Notes under the pieces: generated by a model
Seen by the model: only the letters and a program-made list of their open reading frames with translations
Told to the model about the DNA's origin: nothing
The model's database searches: none
Translations under genes and position numbers: made by a program
NCBI GenBank assembly: GCA_903884235.1
Contig: CAISEB010000024.1
Span: 94,308 to 158,307, forward strand
Origin: an uncultured Pseudomonadota bacterium
GTDB lineage: Bacteria > Pseudomonadota > Gammaproteobacteria > Steroidobacterales > Steroidobacteraceae
Direction of reading: 5' to 3'
Length of the DNA stretch: 64,000 nt
Shown here: in pieces, positions 56,760 through 64,000 of the stretch
How the letters are laid out: each line of letters opens with the position of its first letter
How positions within the stretch are numbered: the first letter of the stretch is position 1

Positions 56760-57856
56760 AGATCACCCGAATTCGCGCCTATCAGGTCGATCTGCCGCTG
56801 CACGAGGGAAGCTACAAGTGGTCGGGAGGCAATGAGGTGTCGGTGTTCGACTCGACCGTCGTCGCGATCGACACTGACGCTGGGCTCACTGGCTTCGGCG
56901 AGATCTGTCCGCTCGGGCCCGCCTATCTGCCGGCCTATGCTGCCGGTGCGCGCGCGGGCATCGCCGAACTCGCCCCGCAGCTGATCGGCGCCGATCCGCG
57001 GGCGCTCGGCGAGATCAACCAACAGATGGATCACGCGATGCGCGGCCATCCCTACGTGAAGTCGGCACTCGACGTCGCCTGCTGGGATCTGCTCGGGAAG
57101 GCCACCGGCCTGCCCGTCGCGACGCTGCTCGGCGGGCACGTCGGCAAGGACTTCGCGCTCTATCGAGCGATCTCGCAGGACTCGCCGGCGCGCATGGCCA
57201 AGAGCGTCGCCCGCTATCGCGCCGAGGGTTACACGAAGTTCCAGCTCAAGGTAGGCGGCGATCCGGACACCGATATCGCCCGCATTCGTGCGGCCGCGGC
57301 TGTGCTCATGCGTGGCGACGTGCTCGTCGCCGATGCCAACACCGGGTGGACCCAGCACGAGGCGTTGCGGGTGGCCGACGCCGTACGAGACGTCAATGTC
57401 TACATCGAGCAGCCCTGCGCGTCCTACGAGCAGTGCCGGACGGTTCGTGCGCACACCGACCGGCCGTTCGTGCTGGACGAGGTGGTGGACGGCGTCGACA
57501 TGGTGGTGCGCGCCATCGCCGACCGGGCGATGGACGTGATCAACCTCAAGATCTCGAAGGTCGGTGGTCTCACGCGGGCTCGCCAGATCCGCGATCTATG
57601 CGTGTCTATGGGAATCGGGATGACTATCGAGGACACGTGGGGCGGGGACATCGTCACGGCGGCCATCGCGCACCTCGCCCACAGCACGCCGACCCAATAC
57701 CTGTTTTCGTCGACGGACTTCAACTCGTACGTGACGGTATCGCTCGCCGACGGCGCTCCGCGGCGGCGCAACGGCCGACTCGCGGCATCTCACGAACCGG
57801 GACTTGGCGTGCATCCGCGCATGAAGGTGCTCGGCAAGCCCGTTTACTCGACCTGA
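56756..57856 (+). CDS. enolase-superfamily enzyme (hydroxyproline dehydratase/epimerase-like)
   Basis: Mandelate racemase-type enzyme of 366 residues. Starts with GTG ([20 protein letters not shown]). Catalytic and metal residues are visible: Lys165 in [10 protein letters not shown], Asp193 in VADANTGW, Glu218 in YIEQP, Asp241 in VLDEVVDG and Lys265 in [27 protein letters not shown] near the C-terminus resembles cis-3-hydroxyproline dehydratases and 4-hydroxyproline-betaine 2-epimerases. The exact substrate is uncertain. The gene begins 4 bases inside the TauE fragment. Confidence 0.85.
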   Translation: MKITRIRAYQVDLPLHEGSYKWSGGNEVSVFDSTVVAIDTDAGLTGFGEICPLGPAYLPAYAAGARAGIAELAPQLIGADPRALGEINQQMDHAMRGHPYVKSALDVACWDLLGKATGLPVATLLGGHVGKDFALYRAISQDSPARMAKSVARYRAEGYTKFQLKVGGDPDTDIARIRAAAAVLMRGDVLVADANTGWTQHEALRVADAVRDVNVYIEQPCASYEQCRTVRAHTDRPFVLDEVVDGVDMVVRAIADRAMDVINLKISKVGGLTRARQIRDLCVSMGIGMTIEDTWGGDIVTAAIAHLAHSTPTQYLFSSTDFNSYVTVSLADGAPRRRNGRLAASHEPGLGVHPRMKVLGKPVYST

Positions 57857-57931
57857 AATGGCCGCGTCATGGGCATGAAATGCCTGGCGATCGTGCGTAG
57901 CCCGGCCCCGAATGTCCGCTAAGTGGAAGCT

Positions 57932-58483
57932 CTACAGGCAGCAGACGGCCCGAAGCGGCGGTCGCCACGCTGCAGTGTCGAACGAAATCGTGAGCGTGTC
58001 GCCGGAAAGCGAAAATCGCCTAGTGATAAGTTTGCCGATATCGCCCGGAAGGAGTGCGCTTTCGAGGTGATGGGTGACGATGTCTTCCTTCGCATCGACT
58101 TTGTACGTGCCAAAATACGCGTCATAACCGAGAACGGTTTGCGCAGTATCGGCGGTCCCTTTGATCCTCTCGGCGTCGCGACACTCTTCGGCGAGCATGC
58201 CGAGGGTCCGGCCGCGGCGGGACAATTGCGCAGCAACGTGCCCCGCTGCGTCGTAGATTAGAACGCCGTTGGGGGTCGCGGACAGGCCCGGATCGACGAC
58301 GATCTTCCCGTCTGGTGATCTCGTTACCCGGGACACAAGACGCCACCCGCCGACGAGCTGATCGACGACGCTAGGGGTTGTCCCGCGCGCCGCATTGTCC
58401 GCAGCGCTTGCTTGCCCGGCGACCATCAGGAAAGCCAACGCCGCAATCCGGACCCAATTAGCAGCTATCACACTTGTTCGCAT
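57932..58483 (-). CDS. secreted lipocalin-like protein
   Basis: 183 residues. Signal peptide ending at QASA. The mature sequence starts VVDQLVGGWRLVSRVTRSPD and continues with VDPGLSATPNGVLIYDAAGH, YDAYFGTYKVDAKEDIVTHH and RFSLSGDTLTISFDT, the lipocalin_5 pattern. Function not known. ATG at 58483 chosen because a signal peptide follows. Confidence 0.8.
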   Translation of the reverse strand: MRTSVIAANWVRIAALAFLMVAGQASAADNAARGTTPSVVDQLVGGWRLVSRVTRSPDGKIVVDPGLSATPNGVLIYDAAGHVAAQLSRRGRTLGMLAEECRDAERIKGTADTAQTVLGYDAYFGTYKVDAKEDIVTHHLESALLPGDIGKLITRRFSLSGDTLTISFDTAAWRPPLRAVCCL

Positions 58484-58904
58484 GGGCGTACCTCGTTGAC
58501 CAAGTTCTACGACAGAGAACATATCGGTAAAGGCACTCCGTCACCGCCACCCGGCATCGCGAGCTTCGCGGTCAATGCGCGCTACATTTGCAAGCATGGT
58601 CGATAGTCTGCACGAGCCGACTGCTGTACCGGTCGAGCCGATACCTTCGCCGGTCGCAAAGCTGTCGTTCGCGACCGCCCGGAACGGGTCATCATTGTCA
58701 ATTCGTGGATGGCGTCTGAATGGACGGTGTCAAATGGTGTTAGCGGGTACTGATAGGCTTTCCCACCCACACCAAGTGCTTGCTACTTTCCGGAATCTCC
58801 CGATCCCTGACCCCCAATAACCTTCTACCCCCGCGCGGCGATCCAGCGATTCGGCGCGGTGTCTGTTGAATACCACCACCCTCCAAACTCACCAAGGAAC
58901 AGCC
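58484..58904. other. intergenic region, no gene seen
   Basis: About 420 bases with lower GC than the rest of the window. No coding frame, RNA gene or repeat was recognised. It may contain promoters for the divergent lipocalin-like and DUF1993 genes. Confidence 0.4.
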
Positions 58905-59414
58905 ATGACCAGCCCCATGTATACCCACTCGGTCCCCGTCTTTAGGCAACTGCTGACGGCTTTGAAAGCCATGCTGGCACAGGCCGACGCGCATGCTGCC
59001 GCCAAATCGATAGAGCCAGACGCCTTGTTGCAGGCACGCTTGTATCCCGACATGTTTCAGTTGGTCAAACAGGTGCAGATCGCTGCCGATTTTTCCCGCG
59101 GGATTTCGGCACGCCTCGCAGGCATCGAAGTGCCCGCCTATGAAGGCAAAGAAAAGAGCTTTGCTGATCTCGATGCACTATTGGCCCGGACACTGGAATT
59201 TCTTGATAGCGTAAAGTCTGCGCAATTCGAAGGTAGCGAAACGAAGGAGATCGTGCTGCGTCCCGGCACGCCCAAAGAAAAGAAGCTGAGCGGTCAGGCG
59301 TATCTCGCCAACTACGGCTTGCCGCAGTTCTTCTTTCATGTCACCACCGCCTACAACCTTTTGCGCCACAACGGGTTGAGCATAGGCAAGCGTGATTACA
59401 TGGGCGCGTACTAG
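58905..59414 (+). CDS. DUF1993 domain protein
   Basis: 169 residues. MTSPMYTHSVPVFRQLLTAL, LYPDMFQLVKQVQIAADFSR, FADLDALLARTLEFLDSVKS and QFFFHVTTAYNLLRHNGLSI form the DUF1993 pattern, a DinB-like four-helix bundle. RBS AAGGA precedes the ATG. Function unknown. Lower GC than neighbours suggests acquisition. Confidence 0.9.
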   Translation: MTSPMYTHSVPVFRQLLTALKAMLAQADAHAAAKSIEPDALLQARLYPDMFQLVKQVQIAADFSRGISARLAGIEVPAYEGKEKSFADLDALLARTLEFLDSVKSAQFEGSETKEIVLRPGTPKEKKLSGQAYLANYGLPQFFFHVTTAYNLLRHNGLSIGKRDYMGAY

Positions 59415-59565
59415 CCGTGCCGTTCGCGCATCCGGAAACCTGACGCCGAAGAGGCGGATGGCACCTTCGGCCCGGTCGCGCAGACGCCGACGGAGAACAG
59501 CTGCACGACCAACCGCGACGAACCACTATCGCGCTAATCTGCAGCAAGCGATCGATCGCAACGAG

Positions 59566-59970
59566 ATGAACACCATGGTTCCAACCGACTCCCAAGCGCG
59601 GCGTTGGCCCTACGCTGCGCTCTACGGTCTCGGCTTTGCGGTCAATTTTCTGGATACGCTCGGAGTAGGTTCGTTTGCGACGAACGCCGCGACGCTGAAG
59701 CTCGAGCGGCTCGTCGACGACGACCGGATCCCCGGCACGCTCAACGTCGCCAACGCACTGCCGACGATGCTCGAGGCCCTACTCTTGATTGCGCTTGTCC
59801 CGGTCGACCGGACCACGCTCGGATCCATGGTCGTCGCCTCCTGCCTCGGCGCCTGGTTCGGCACTGGCATCGTCGTACGCCTGCCGCGGCTCCAGATGCA
59901 GCGCGCCATGGCGCTGGCGCTGCTCACCACCGCCGGATTGATCGCCTGGCGTCAACTCGCTGGTGCTCAT
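59566..59970 (+). pseudogene. TauE/SafE-family permease, N-terminal half only
   Basis: Contains the first half of a TauE/SafE protein: ALYGLGFAVNFLDTLGVGSF, ATNAATLKLERLVDDDRIPG, TLNVANALPTMLEALLLIAL, LGSMVVASCLGAWFGTGIVV and MALALLTTAGLIAWRQL. After about residue 135 the similarity ends and the sequence becomes the antisense of a TnpB remnant. The C-terminal half of a similar gene lies upstream at 56328-56759. The intact permease is therefore absent from the window. Confidence 0.75.
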
Positions 59971-60186
59971 GCCGCCGCCGCGGCACGCGCTTTCCCTGCC
60001 CTTGCGCGGACGGGGTGTCCGGCTCGGCGGCGCGTGACGTGGCGAAGGCTCGTTCCCGCACATGGACGGGGAACACCTCCCCGCGGCCAGGATGTTCTTC
60101 GCGGCGTTGACGTCGCGGTCGTGAGCGCATCCGCACTCACGAGTATGGCGCCCCGAACGGGCGGTGGCATATTCCGGCGTCAGCAT
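59965..60186 (-). mobile_element. tnpB: IS200/IS605-type TnpB, C-terminal remnant
   Basis: The minus-strand frame begins near the TnpB C-terminus: RHTRECGCAHDRDVNAAKNI, then L-A-A-G and GNEPSPRHAPPSRTPRP, the zinc-binding and RuvC-III-like end of IS605 OrfB/TnpB. The N-terminal 80 percent is absent. It abuts the broken TauE N-half. No TnpA and no clear terminal hairpins were found. Confidence 0.7.
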
Positions 60187-60463
60187 TCCGCTGATCTAGG
60201 CTGATACGGTCGGGTCGACGCCGATCAGACCGCCGCCCTGCCGACGGCAGCTGATTCCGACTCCGCCATGCGCCTGCGGCGCGGCGCAGCAATTGCCACC
60301 CACTTGGCGGCCGGGAACAGCCCAAACGGTTGATCGGTGCGATTAACTCGTCATCTACTGCTCGGTGACTGAACTGCTTGCGTGACGGGGCTACTTGACC
60401 CGATCGGGCCTGGCGCGGGTGTCAGCGACGAGGTGGCTTGTTACTTGCAATACGACCTTGTGT
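60187..60463. other. intergenic region, no gene seen
   Basis: Lies between the TnpB remnant and vapBC. No coding frame or clear IS end is seen. Confidence 0.35.
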
Positions 60464-60510
60464 ATTCCATATCTCATTGACATGGAATCTCATAATTTGT
60501 AATGTGGAAT
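60464..60510 (+). promoter_or_regulatory. vapBC promoter with inverted-repeat operator
   Basis: ATTCCAT (60464-60470) and ATGGAAT (60482-60488) form an inverted repeat, and a further GTGGAAT occurs at 60504-60510. TTGACA (60477-60482) and TGTAAT (60498-60503) are 15 bases apart and fit -35 and -10 boxes. The antitoxin ATG lies at 60512, so the transcript may be nearly leaderless. Autoregulation by VapB is the inferred purpose. Confidence 0.5.
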
Positions 60511-60511
60511 C

Positions 60512-60715
60512 ATGAAAACCACTGTCAATATTCCCGATGACGACCTCGCGGACGCGATACGGTTCACCAATGCGAAGACGAAGCGCGAAGCGATCGTCAC
60601 GGCGATACAGGAATTCAATCGCCGTAAGCGGATGGGCGAACTCACCAAGCACGCGGGAAGCTGCAAGGATCTGCTGAGCGTCGAGGATCTCTTGCGGCAG
60701 CGTCGCAAGGGCTAA
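60512..60715 (+). CDS. vapB: VapB-type antitoxin
   Basis: 67 residues: MKTTVNIPDDDLADAIRFTN, AKTKREAIVTAIQEFNRRKR, typical of ribbon-helix-helix antitoxins, which bind DNA with the N-terminal strand and mask the toxin with the acidic C-terminal tail (here DLLSVEDLLRQRRKG). The stop TAA is followed at once by the VapC start. The pair is a likely autoregulated operon. Confidence 0.8.
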   Translation: MKTTVNIPDDDLADAIRFTNAKTKREAIVTAIQEFNRRKRMGELTKHAGSCKDLLSVEDLLRQRRKG

Positions 60716-61090
60716 GTGGCCGTGATCCTAGTCGACTCTTCCTCCTGGATTAACATGCTTCGGCCGAATGGGGATGCGGCAGTCAGGGACCGCGTAACCC
60801 GCGCGCTTGATGCCGGCGAGGCCTGCTGGTGCGCGATCGTCCGGCTGGAACTGTGGAATGGCGCGGGCGGCGATCGAGAAAAAAAAGTACTGAGGGATTT
60901 CGAGCGACTGCTGCCCGAACTCGCCATCGACAATGACGTTTGGACCACCGCGTTCGAACTTGCACGACGCGCACGTTCTTCCGGCATCTCGGTCCCGGCT
61001 ACCGACATCTTGATCGCCGCCTGCGCACGACGCCACCAAGTGGAGCTTGAGCATGCAGACGCGGATTTTTCGCATCTAGAAAAGCTTTAG
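60716..61090 (+). CDS. vapC: VapC-type PIN-domain toxin
   Basis: Endoribonuclease toxin of 124 residues. PIN acidic residues: Asp7 in ILVDSSSWI, Glu45 in VRLELWNG, Asp97 in PATDILIAACA and Asp115 or Asp117 in HADADF. Start GTG at 60716, directly after the antitoxin stop. Targets unknown. Confidence 0.85.
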   Translation: MAVILVDSSSWINMLRPNGDAAVRDRVTRALDAGEACWCAIVRLELWNGAGGDREKKVLRDFERLLPELAIDNDVWTTAFELARRARSSGISVPATDILIAACARRHQVELEHADADFSHLEKL

Positions 61091-61567
61091 TCCCGGCCGC
61101 TCTTTCGGTTCGCCGTCACTGTCCAATTCTCCAGTTCCCGAACCCGGGACGGGGCTTGCGAGAAATGGTGCGTCTCAGCCGGGAGTTGCCTTTAATTGCG
61201 CCGATGGCCACTGTTCTGCGGGTCAAAATCTTCCTGCCGCTCAGCTGGAGGGCCGCCCAGCCGTGGCTAAAGTGGCGGGCCACCAAAGGCACCGACCACT
61301 CACCGGCCGCCCCAGCGTCGACCGCCGGGAAGTCGCACTGCACTTGATCGCGATTGACGAATTTCGTATCTAGGTAGCATGGTGCTCCAGCTGCCCGCTG
61401 TGTTCATGGAACGAGCAACTCGTGATCCGTGGCCAATCTGGCTTCCCGGGGACGTGCTCGGTTCGACCATCTCCCATATGCGAGGCAGACTGGAACCCGC
61501 CGACAGCATGAAGGCGGCGAGTCCCGCAAAAGCAGGAAACAGTTCTATCCCGGAGATCACGCGGCCT
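61091..61567. other. intergenic region, no gene seen
   Basis: Frames here (for example 61116-61343) have no recognisable features. The first 63 codons of the longer frame beginning at 61379 are probably not translated, because the next gene's natural start is 61568. Confidence 0.4.
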
Positions 61568-62287
61568 ATGCATGATGTTCACGCACCCCATGAATCGATC
61601 CACACGTGGAAGGCTTTCTTCATCCATATCGCGACGATTGTCGTCGGCCTGCTAATCGCTATTGGTCTTGAACAGACGGTGGAGGCGATTCACCACAGCA
61701 ATGAGCGGCGCCAACTAATCCGCGAGATGCGCGAAGAGGCCGAGCGCAATGTCGAAACATTACGCTTCGACGTACAGTCCGCCCGCGCTGCGAAACGGTG
61801 GACTGGCGCCGCTATTCTCGTCCTGCAGCAAGCGCCTGTTGTCTCTGGTTCCATCACTGTCTCGCTGCCTGCAGGCATCTCGTTAATTGAAGGACATCAG
61901 CCTTCGCGCGCCGTGTGGGACATCGCAAAGAGCAACGGCAAGGCCGGCCTCATTCCCGACAATCTCGCCGAGATTTATGATCGGCAGGCAATTGAAGCCA
62001 CACGGATGGAATTAGCAGTTCAGAATATACTGACCAACAGATCCACAATCGAAGCGCTTGAGTCCAGGCTGCACGGACGCGTTCAGGGGGGCGCTACTTT
62101 GAAGCTTTCTCCGCAGGAACGCGACGAGCTGGTACTCGCGCTATCAAACAACATCGCCGCCTCGTCCGGGGTGATCTATGCCGCCACCGTCTGGCAAGCT
62201 GCTGCGGAAGCTGTTGCGCACAATGCGCATTCGCGCGCCGAAATGGACGCGAACATTGACCGGCTCCTCGCTGTTCAGCCCGAGTAG
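61568..62287 (+). CDS. single-pass membrane protein of unknown function (239 aa)
   Basis: The N-terminal stretch HTWKAFFIHIATIVVGLLIA, followed by IGLEQTVEAIHH, forms one membrane helix with the (F/H)IATIxxGLLIAIGLE motif found in a widespread group of small hypothetical proteins. A long helical periplasmic or cytoplasmic part follows (MREEAERNVETLRFDVQSAR, with several coiled-coil-like stretches). The ATG at 61568 sits naturally before the membrane segment. Function unknown. Confidence 0.7.
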   Translation: MHDVHAPHESIHTWKAFFIHIATIVVGLLIAIGLEQTVEAIHHSNERRQLIREMREEAERNVETLRFDVQSARAAKRWTGAAILVLQQAPVVSGSITVSLPAGISLIEGHQPSRAVWDIAKSNGKAGLIPDNLAEIYDRQAIEATRMELAVQNILTNRSTIEALESRLHGRVQGGATLKLSPQERDELVLALSNNIAASSGVIYAATVWQAAAEAVAHNAHSRAEMDANIDRLLAVQPE

Positions 62288-62565
62288 CCTGAGTTGCATA
62301 GACAGTCTGACAAAAGCACCTCAGCGGGCGAGCCGTGAATCGGCTGCGCGCCTAGGAATCGAACGTGCCTGCCGCAAAGCAGACGCTCACGGCCGACAGC
62401 TGTAGGTCTGAAGCGGGTAAAAAGTCACAGGTGCTCATTCAGCACAGCGGACCAGCTAACGGAAGGAGGCTACGGCATGGCTTCGCGGCTTTCGACAATC
62501 GGTAATGGGCCGAATCTACCGCTCGCCTTTGATTTCAAAGCACAAGCCACCGCGAGGAAAATCCG

Positions 62566-63057
62566 ATGAATGTGCGATTCTCCACGTTGCTGTTGATCGT
62601 TATTTGCATCGGAACCTGCTACGCAGCGACGCCGAGAACGCCGACGTCCATCGTCCGCGCACAACGCGCGGAGTACAACGCCGCGATTGCGGCCCACGAT
62701 ACCGCACGCCTGCGTACGTTCTTGGTTGATGACTATCACCTCATTTCGGGATCGTCGGGTAACGTCGATAACGGGGGAGATGCTGCGACTCGCGGCTACG
62801 CCGACGAGGAGTTCAAGGACCCGACATTCGTCACGTACCGGCGGACTCCAACATCCATTGTCGCCGCCGTGTCCGGGAAGCGGATTGCGGAGACCGGGCG
62901 ATTTGAGGGCCGATGGAAAAAGCCCGATGGGACGATGCGAAAGACTGGCATCTATCTCGCGATGTGGGTCCCTGCGGCTGGAACTTGGTACCTGAAGTCG
63001 GAGGCATTTGTGACATTGGCGTGCACCGGTAGCACTGCTTGCGACCAGGTGGACTAG
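62566..63057 (+). CDS. secreted SnoaL/DUF4440-like protein
   Basis: 163 residues. Signal peptide MNVRFSTLLLIVICIGTCYA. The mature part has RAEYNAAIAAHDTARLRTFL, VDDYHLISGSSGNVDNG and MWVPAAGTWYLKSEAFV, typical of NTF2-fold DUF4440/SnoaL proteins. The ribosome binding site is GAGG. Function unknown. Confidence 0.8.
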   Translation: MNVRFSTLLLIVICIGTCYAATPRTPTSIVRAQRAEYNAAIAAHDTARLRTFLVDDYHLISGSSGNVDNGGDAATRGYADEEFKDPTFVTYRRTPTSIVAAVSGKRIAETGRFEGRWKKPDGTMRKTGIYLAMWVPAAGTWYLKSEAFVTLACTGSTACDQVD

Positions 63058-63375
63058 CGGGCCGATCGCCTTGACCGAATGCGTCAGATCACTTTCAGTC
63101 TATGCGCAGTGGAATTCCATGCGATGCACGAAGACGAGATATGGTCGAGTGCAGCGCCCCGGACGCGAGGCGCATCTCGAACCCCGCTCCTGAGGGGCTC
63201 GGCGCCATGGTTCTGCCTCATAGGGTTTCGCCGCGGCACCAACGTCCATCGAACGCCAACCCGCTGGACTGTTCGAAAACAACACCGCGGCAAGCCGTGA
63301 CTCGTCACCACGGACTCGTCCTCCCGTCGTTCAGAATCCTCAAGAAGACAACTGCCGCTGCGAGGGAGACCGCTG
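63058..63375. other. intergenic region, no gene seen
   Basis: About 320 bases. Small frames on both strands are not convincing. No RNA gene or hairpin was recognised. Confidence 0.4.
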
Positions 63376-63927
63376 ATGTTCGATTATTTTGGCGTCCTGG
63401 TGTCCGTCATACTCGGTCTTGCGCTCACTCACATATTGCGCGGACTCGCCAAGCTTCTGCAGTTGCGCGGCCAGTGCCAGCCCTATGTTCCCCACGTACT
63501 CTGGTCTTTCAATGCAATCTTGTACGTTCTCGGGGCATGGTGGGGCATGTTCTGGTGGCGCAATCTCGCTGACTGGACATTCGACTGGTTCCTGTTCATT
63601 AGCTTCTACGCAATCGTGCAGTTTGTCTGGTCCTACATGCTGTATCCCGCGGAGAGTGCGGAAGGAACAGATTTTCAGGCCTTCTTTTTCGACAACCGTC
63701 CGTGGTTCTTCGGGCTTCTGATCATCGCCACCCTGATGGATGTACCGGAAGTGCTCGTTAAGGCAAAACTCGGCTTACGGCCGATGCCGCCGCAATATCC
63801 GCTGGTGATTTCAACACTAGTCGTGATCGCTCTCGGAGGGATCCTCACGAAGAATCGCCGTGTCCACGCGGCACTTCCGGTTGCCTGGTTTATGGTTTTC
63901 TATGGATCAGTAGTGTCCGGACGTTAG
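63376..63927 (+). CDS. membrane protein of unknown function (183 aa)
   Basis: Four or five membrane segments: YFGVLVSVILGLALTHILRG, FNAILYVLGAWWGMFWW, FDWFLFISFYAIVQFVWSYM, WFFGLLIIATLMDVP and LVISTLVVIALGGIL. The family is one I have seen as uncharacterised, but I cannot name it. Ribosome binding site GGGAG precedes the ATG. Confidence 0.7.
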   Translation: MFDYFGVLVSVILGLALTHILRGLAKLLQLRGQCQPYVPHVLWSFNAILYVLGAWWGMFWWRNLADWTFDWFLFISFYAIVQFVWSYMLYPAESAEGTDFQAFFFDNRPWFFGLLIIATLMDVPEVLVKAKLGLRPMPPQYPLVISTLVVIALGGILTKNRRVHAALPVAWFMVFYGSVVSGR

Positions 63928-64000
63928 TGGAACAAATTCATCTGGTTGGGCGCGTCGGCATCGTTTTGGACGGCCCGGATTTGAGCAAACAGCGTATCCA

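Overview
This window suggests a GC-rich gammaproteobacterium. The block ruvC-ruvA-ruvB-ybgC-tolQRAB-pal-cpoB-queE-queC-tRNA-Lys is in an order characteristic of gammaproteobacteria. ThrA is the fused aspartokinase/homoserine dehydrogenase of that class and lies in a thrABC operon. A Xanthomonadales/Nevskiales-like lineage is my inference; no rRNA is present to place it.

Layout. 0-6.5 kb: thrABC (thrC cut by the window edge) and a YgiQ-type radical SAM gene, all on the minus strand. 6.7-17.9 kb: an electron-transfer island. Operon A (plus strand) encodes a fused monoheme cytochrome-porin resembling Cyc2, followed by a diheme cytochrome c4. Operon B (minus strand) encodes a second Cyc2-like protein, a HiPIP-like protein and a tetraheme cytochrome of the PufC type. 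Between them is a 1277-residue trimeric autotransporter adhesin, and a CbbR-like LysR gene is divergent from operon B. 18-20.1 kb: an ABC exporter and tRNA-Lys. 20.2-28.9 kb: queuosine, Tol-Pal and RuvABC genes. 29-36.7 kb: relA and the sucAB-lpd cluster. 36.8-46.6 kb: small membrane proteins, two glycosyltransferases, lepB, two genes each broken by an in-frame TAG, DUF1003 and a Crp/Fnr-type regulator. 47-64 kb: an accessory region of small secreted or unknown proteins, decayed gene fragments (prolyl oligopeptidase, DUF3309, a duplicated small ORF), a TauE/SafE gene in two displaced halves with a TnpB remnant, and a VapBC pair. GC falls toward the right end.

How the genes work together. The 6.7-17.9 kb island is the notable part. 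Cyc2 carries electrons across the outer membrane in Fe(II) oxidisers; in Acidithiobacillus ferrooxidans cyc2 is followed by the diheme c4-type cyc1, and a HiPIP (Iro) has been proposed to act in the same process. Operon A repeats the cyc2-cyc1 order. Operon B pairs a Cyc2-like porin with a HiPIP and a PufC-like tetraheme cytochrome but has no photosynthesis genes beside it. I infer two parallel outer-membrane-to-periplasm conduits, possibly for Fe(II) or another extracellular donor, with a surface adhesin and a CbbR-like regulator linked to them. The donor, the terminal acceptor and any link to carbon fixation are not visible here.
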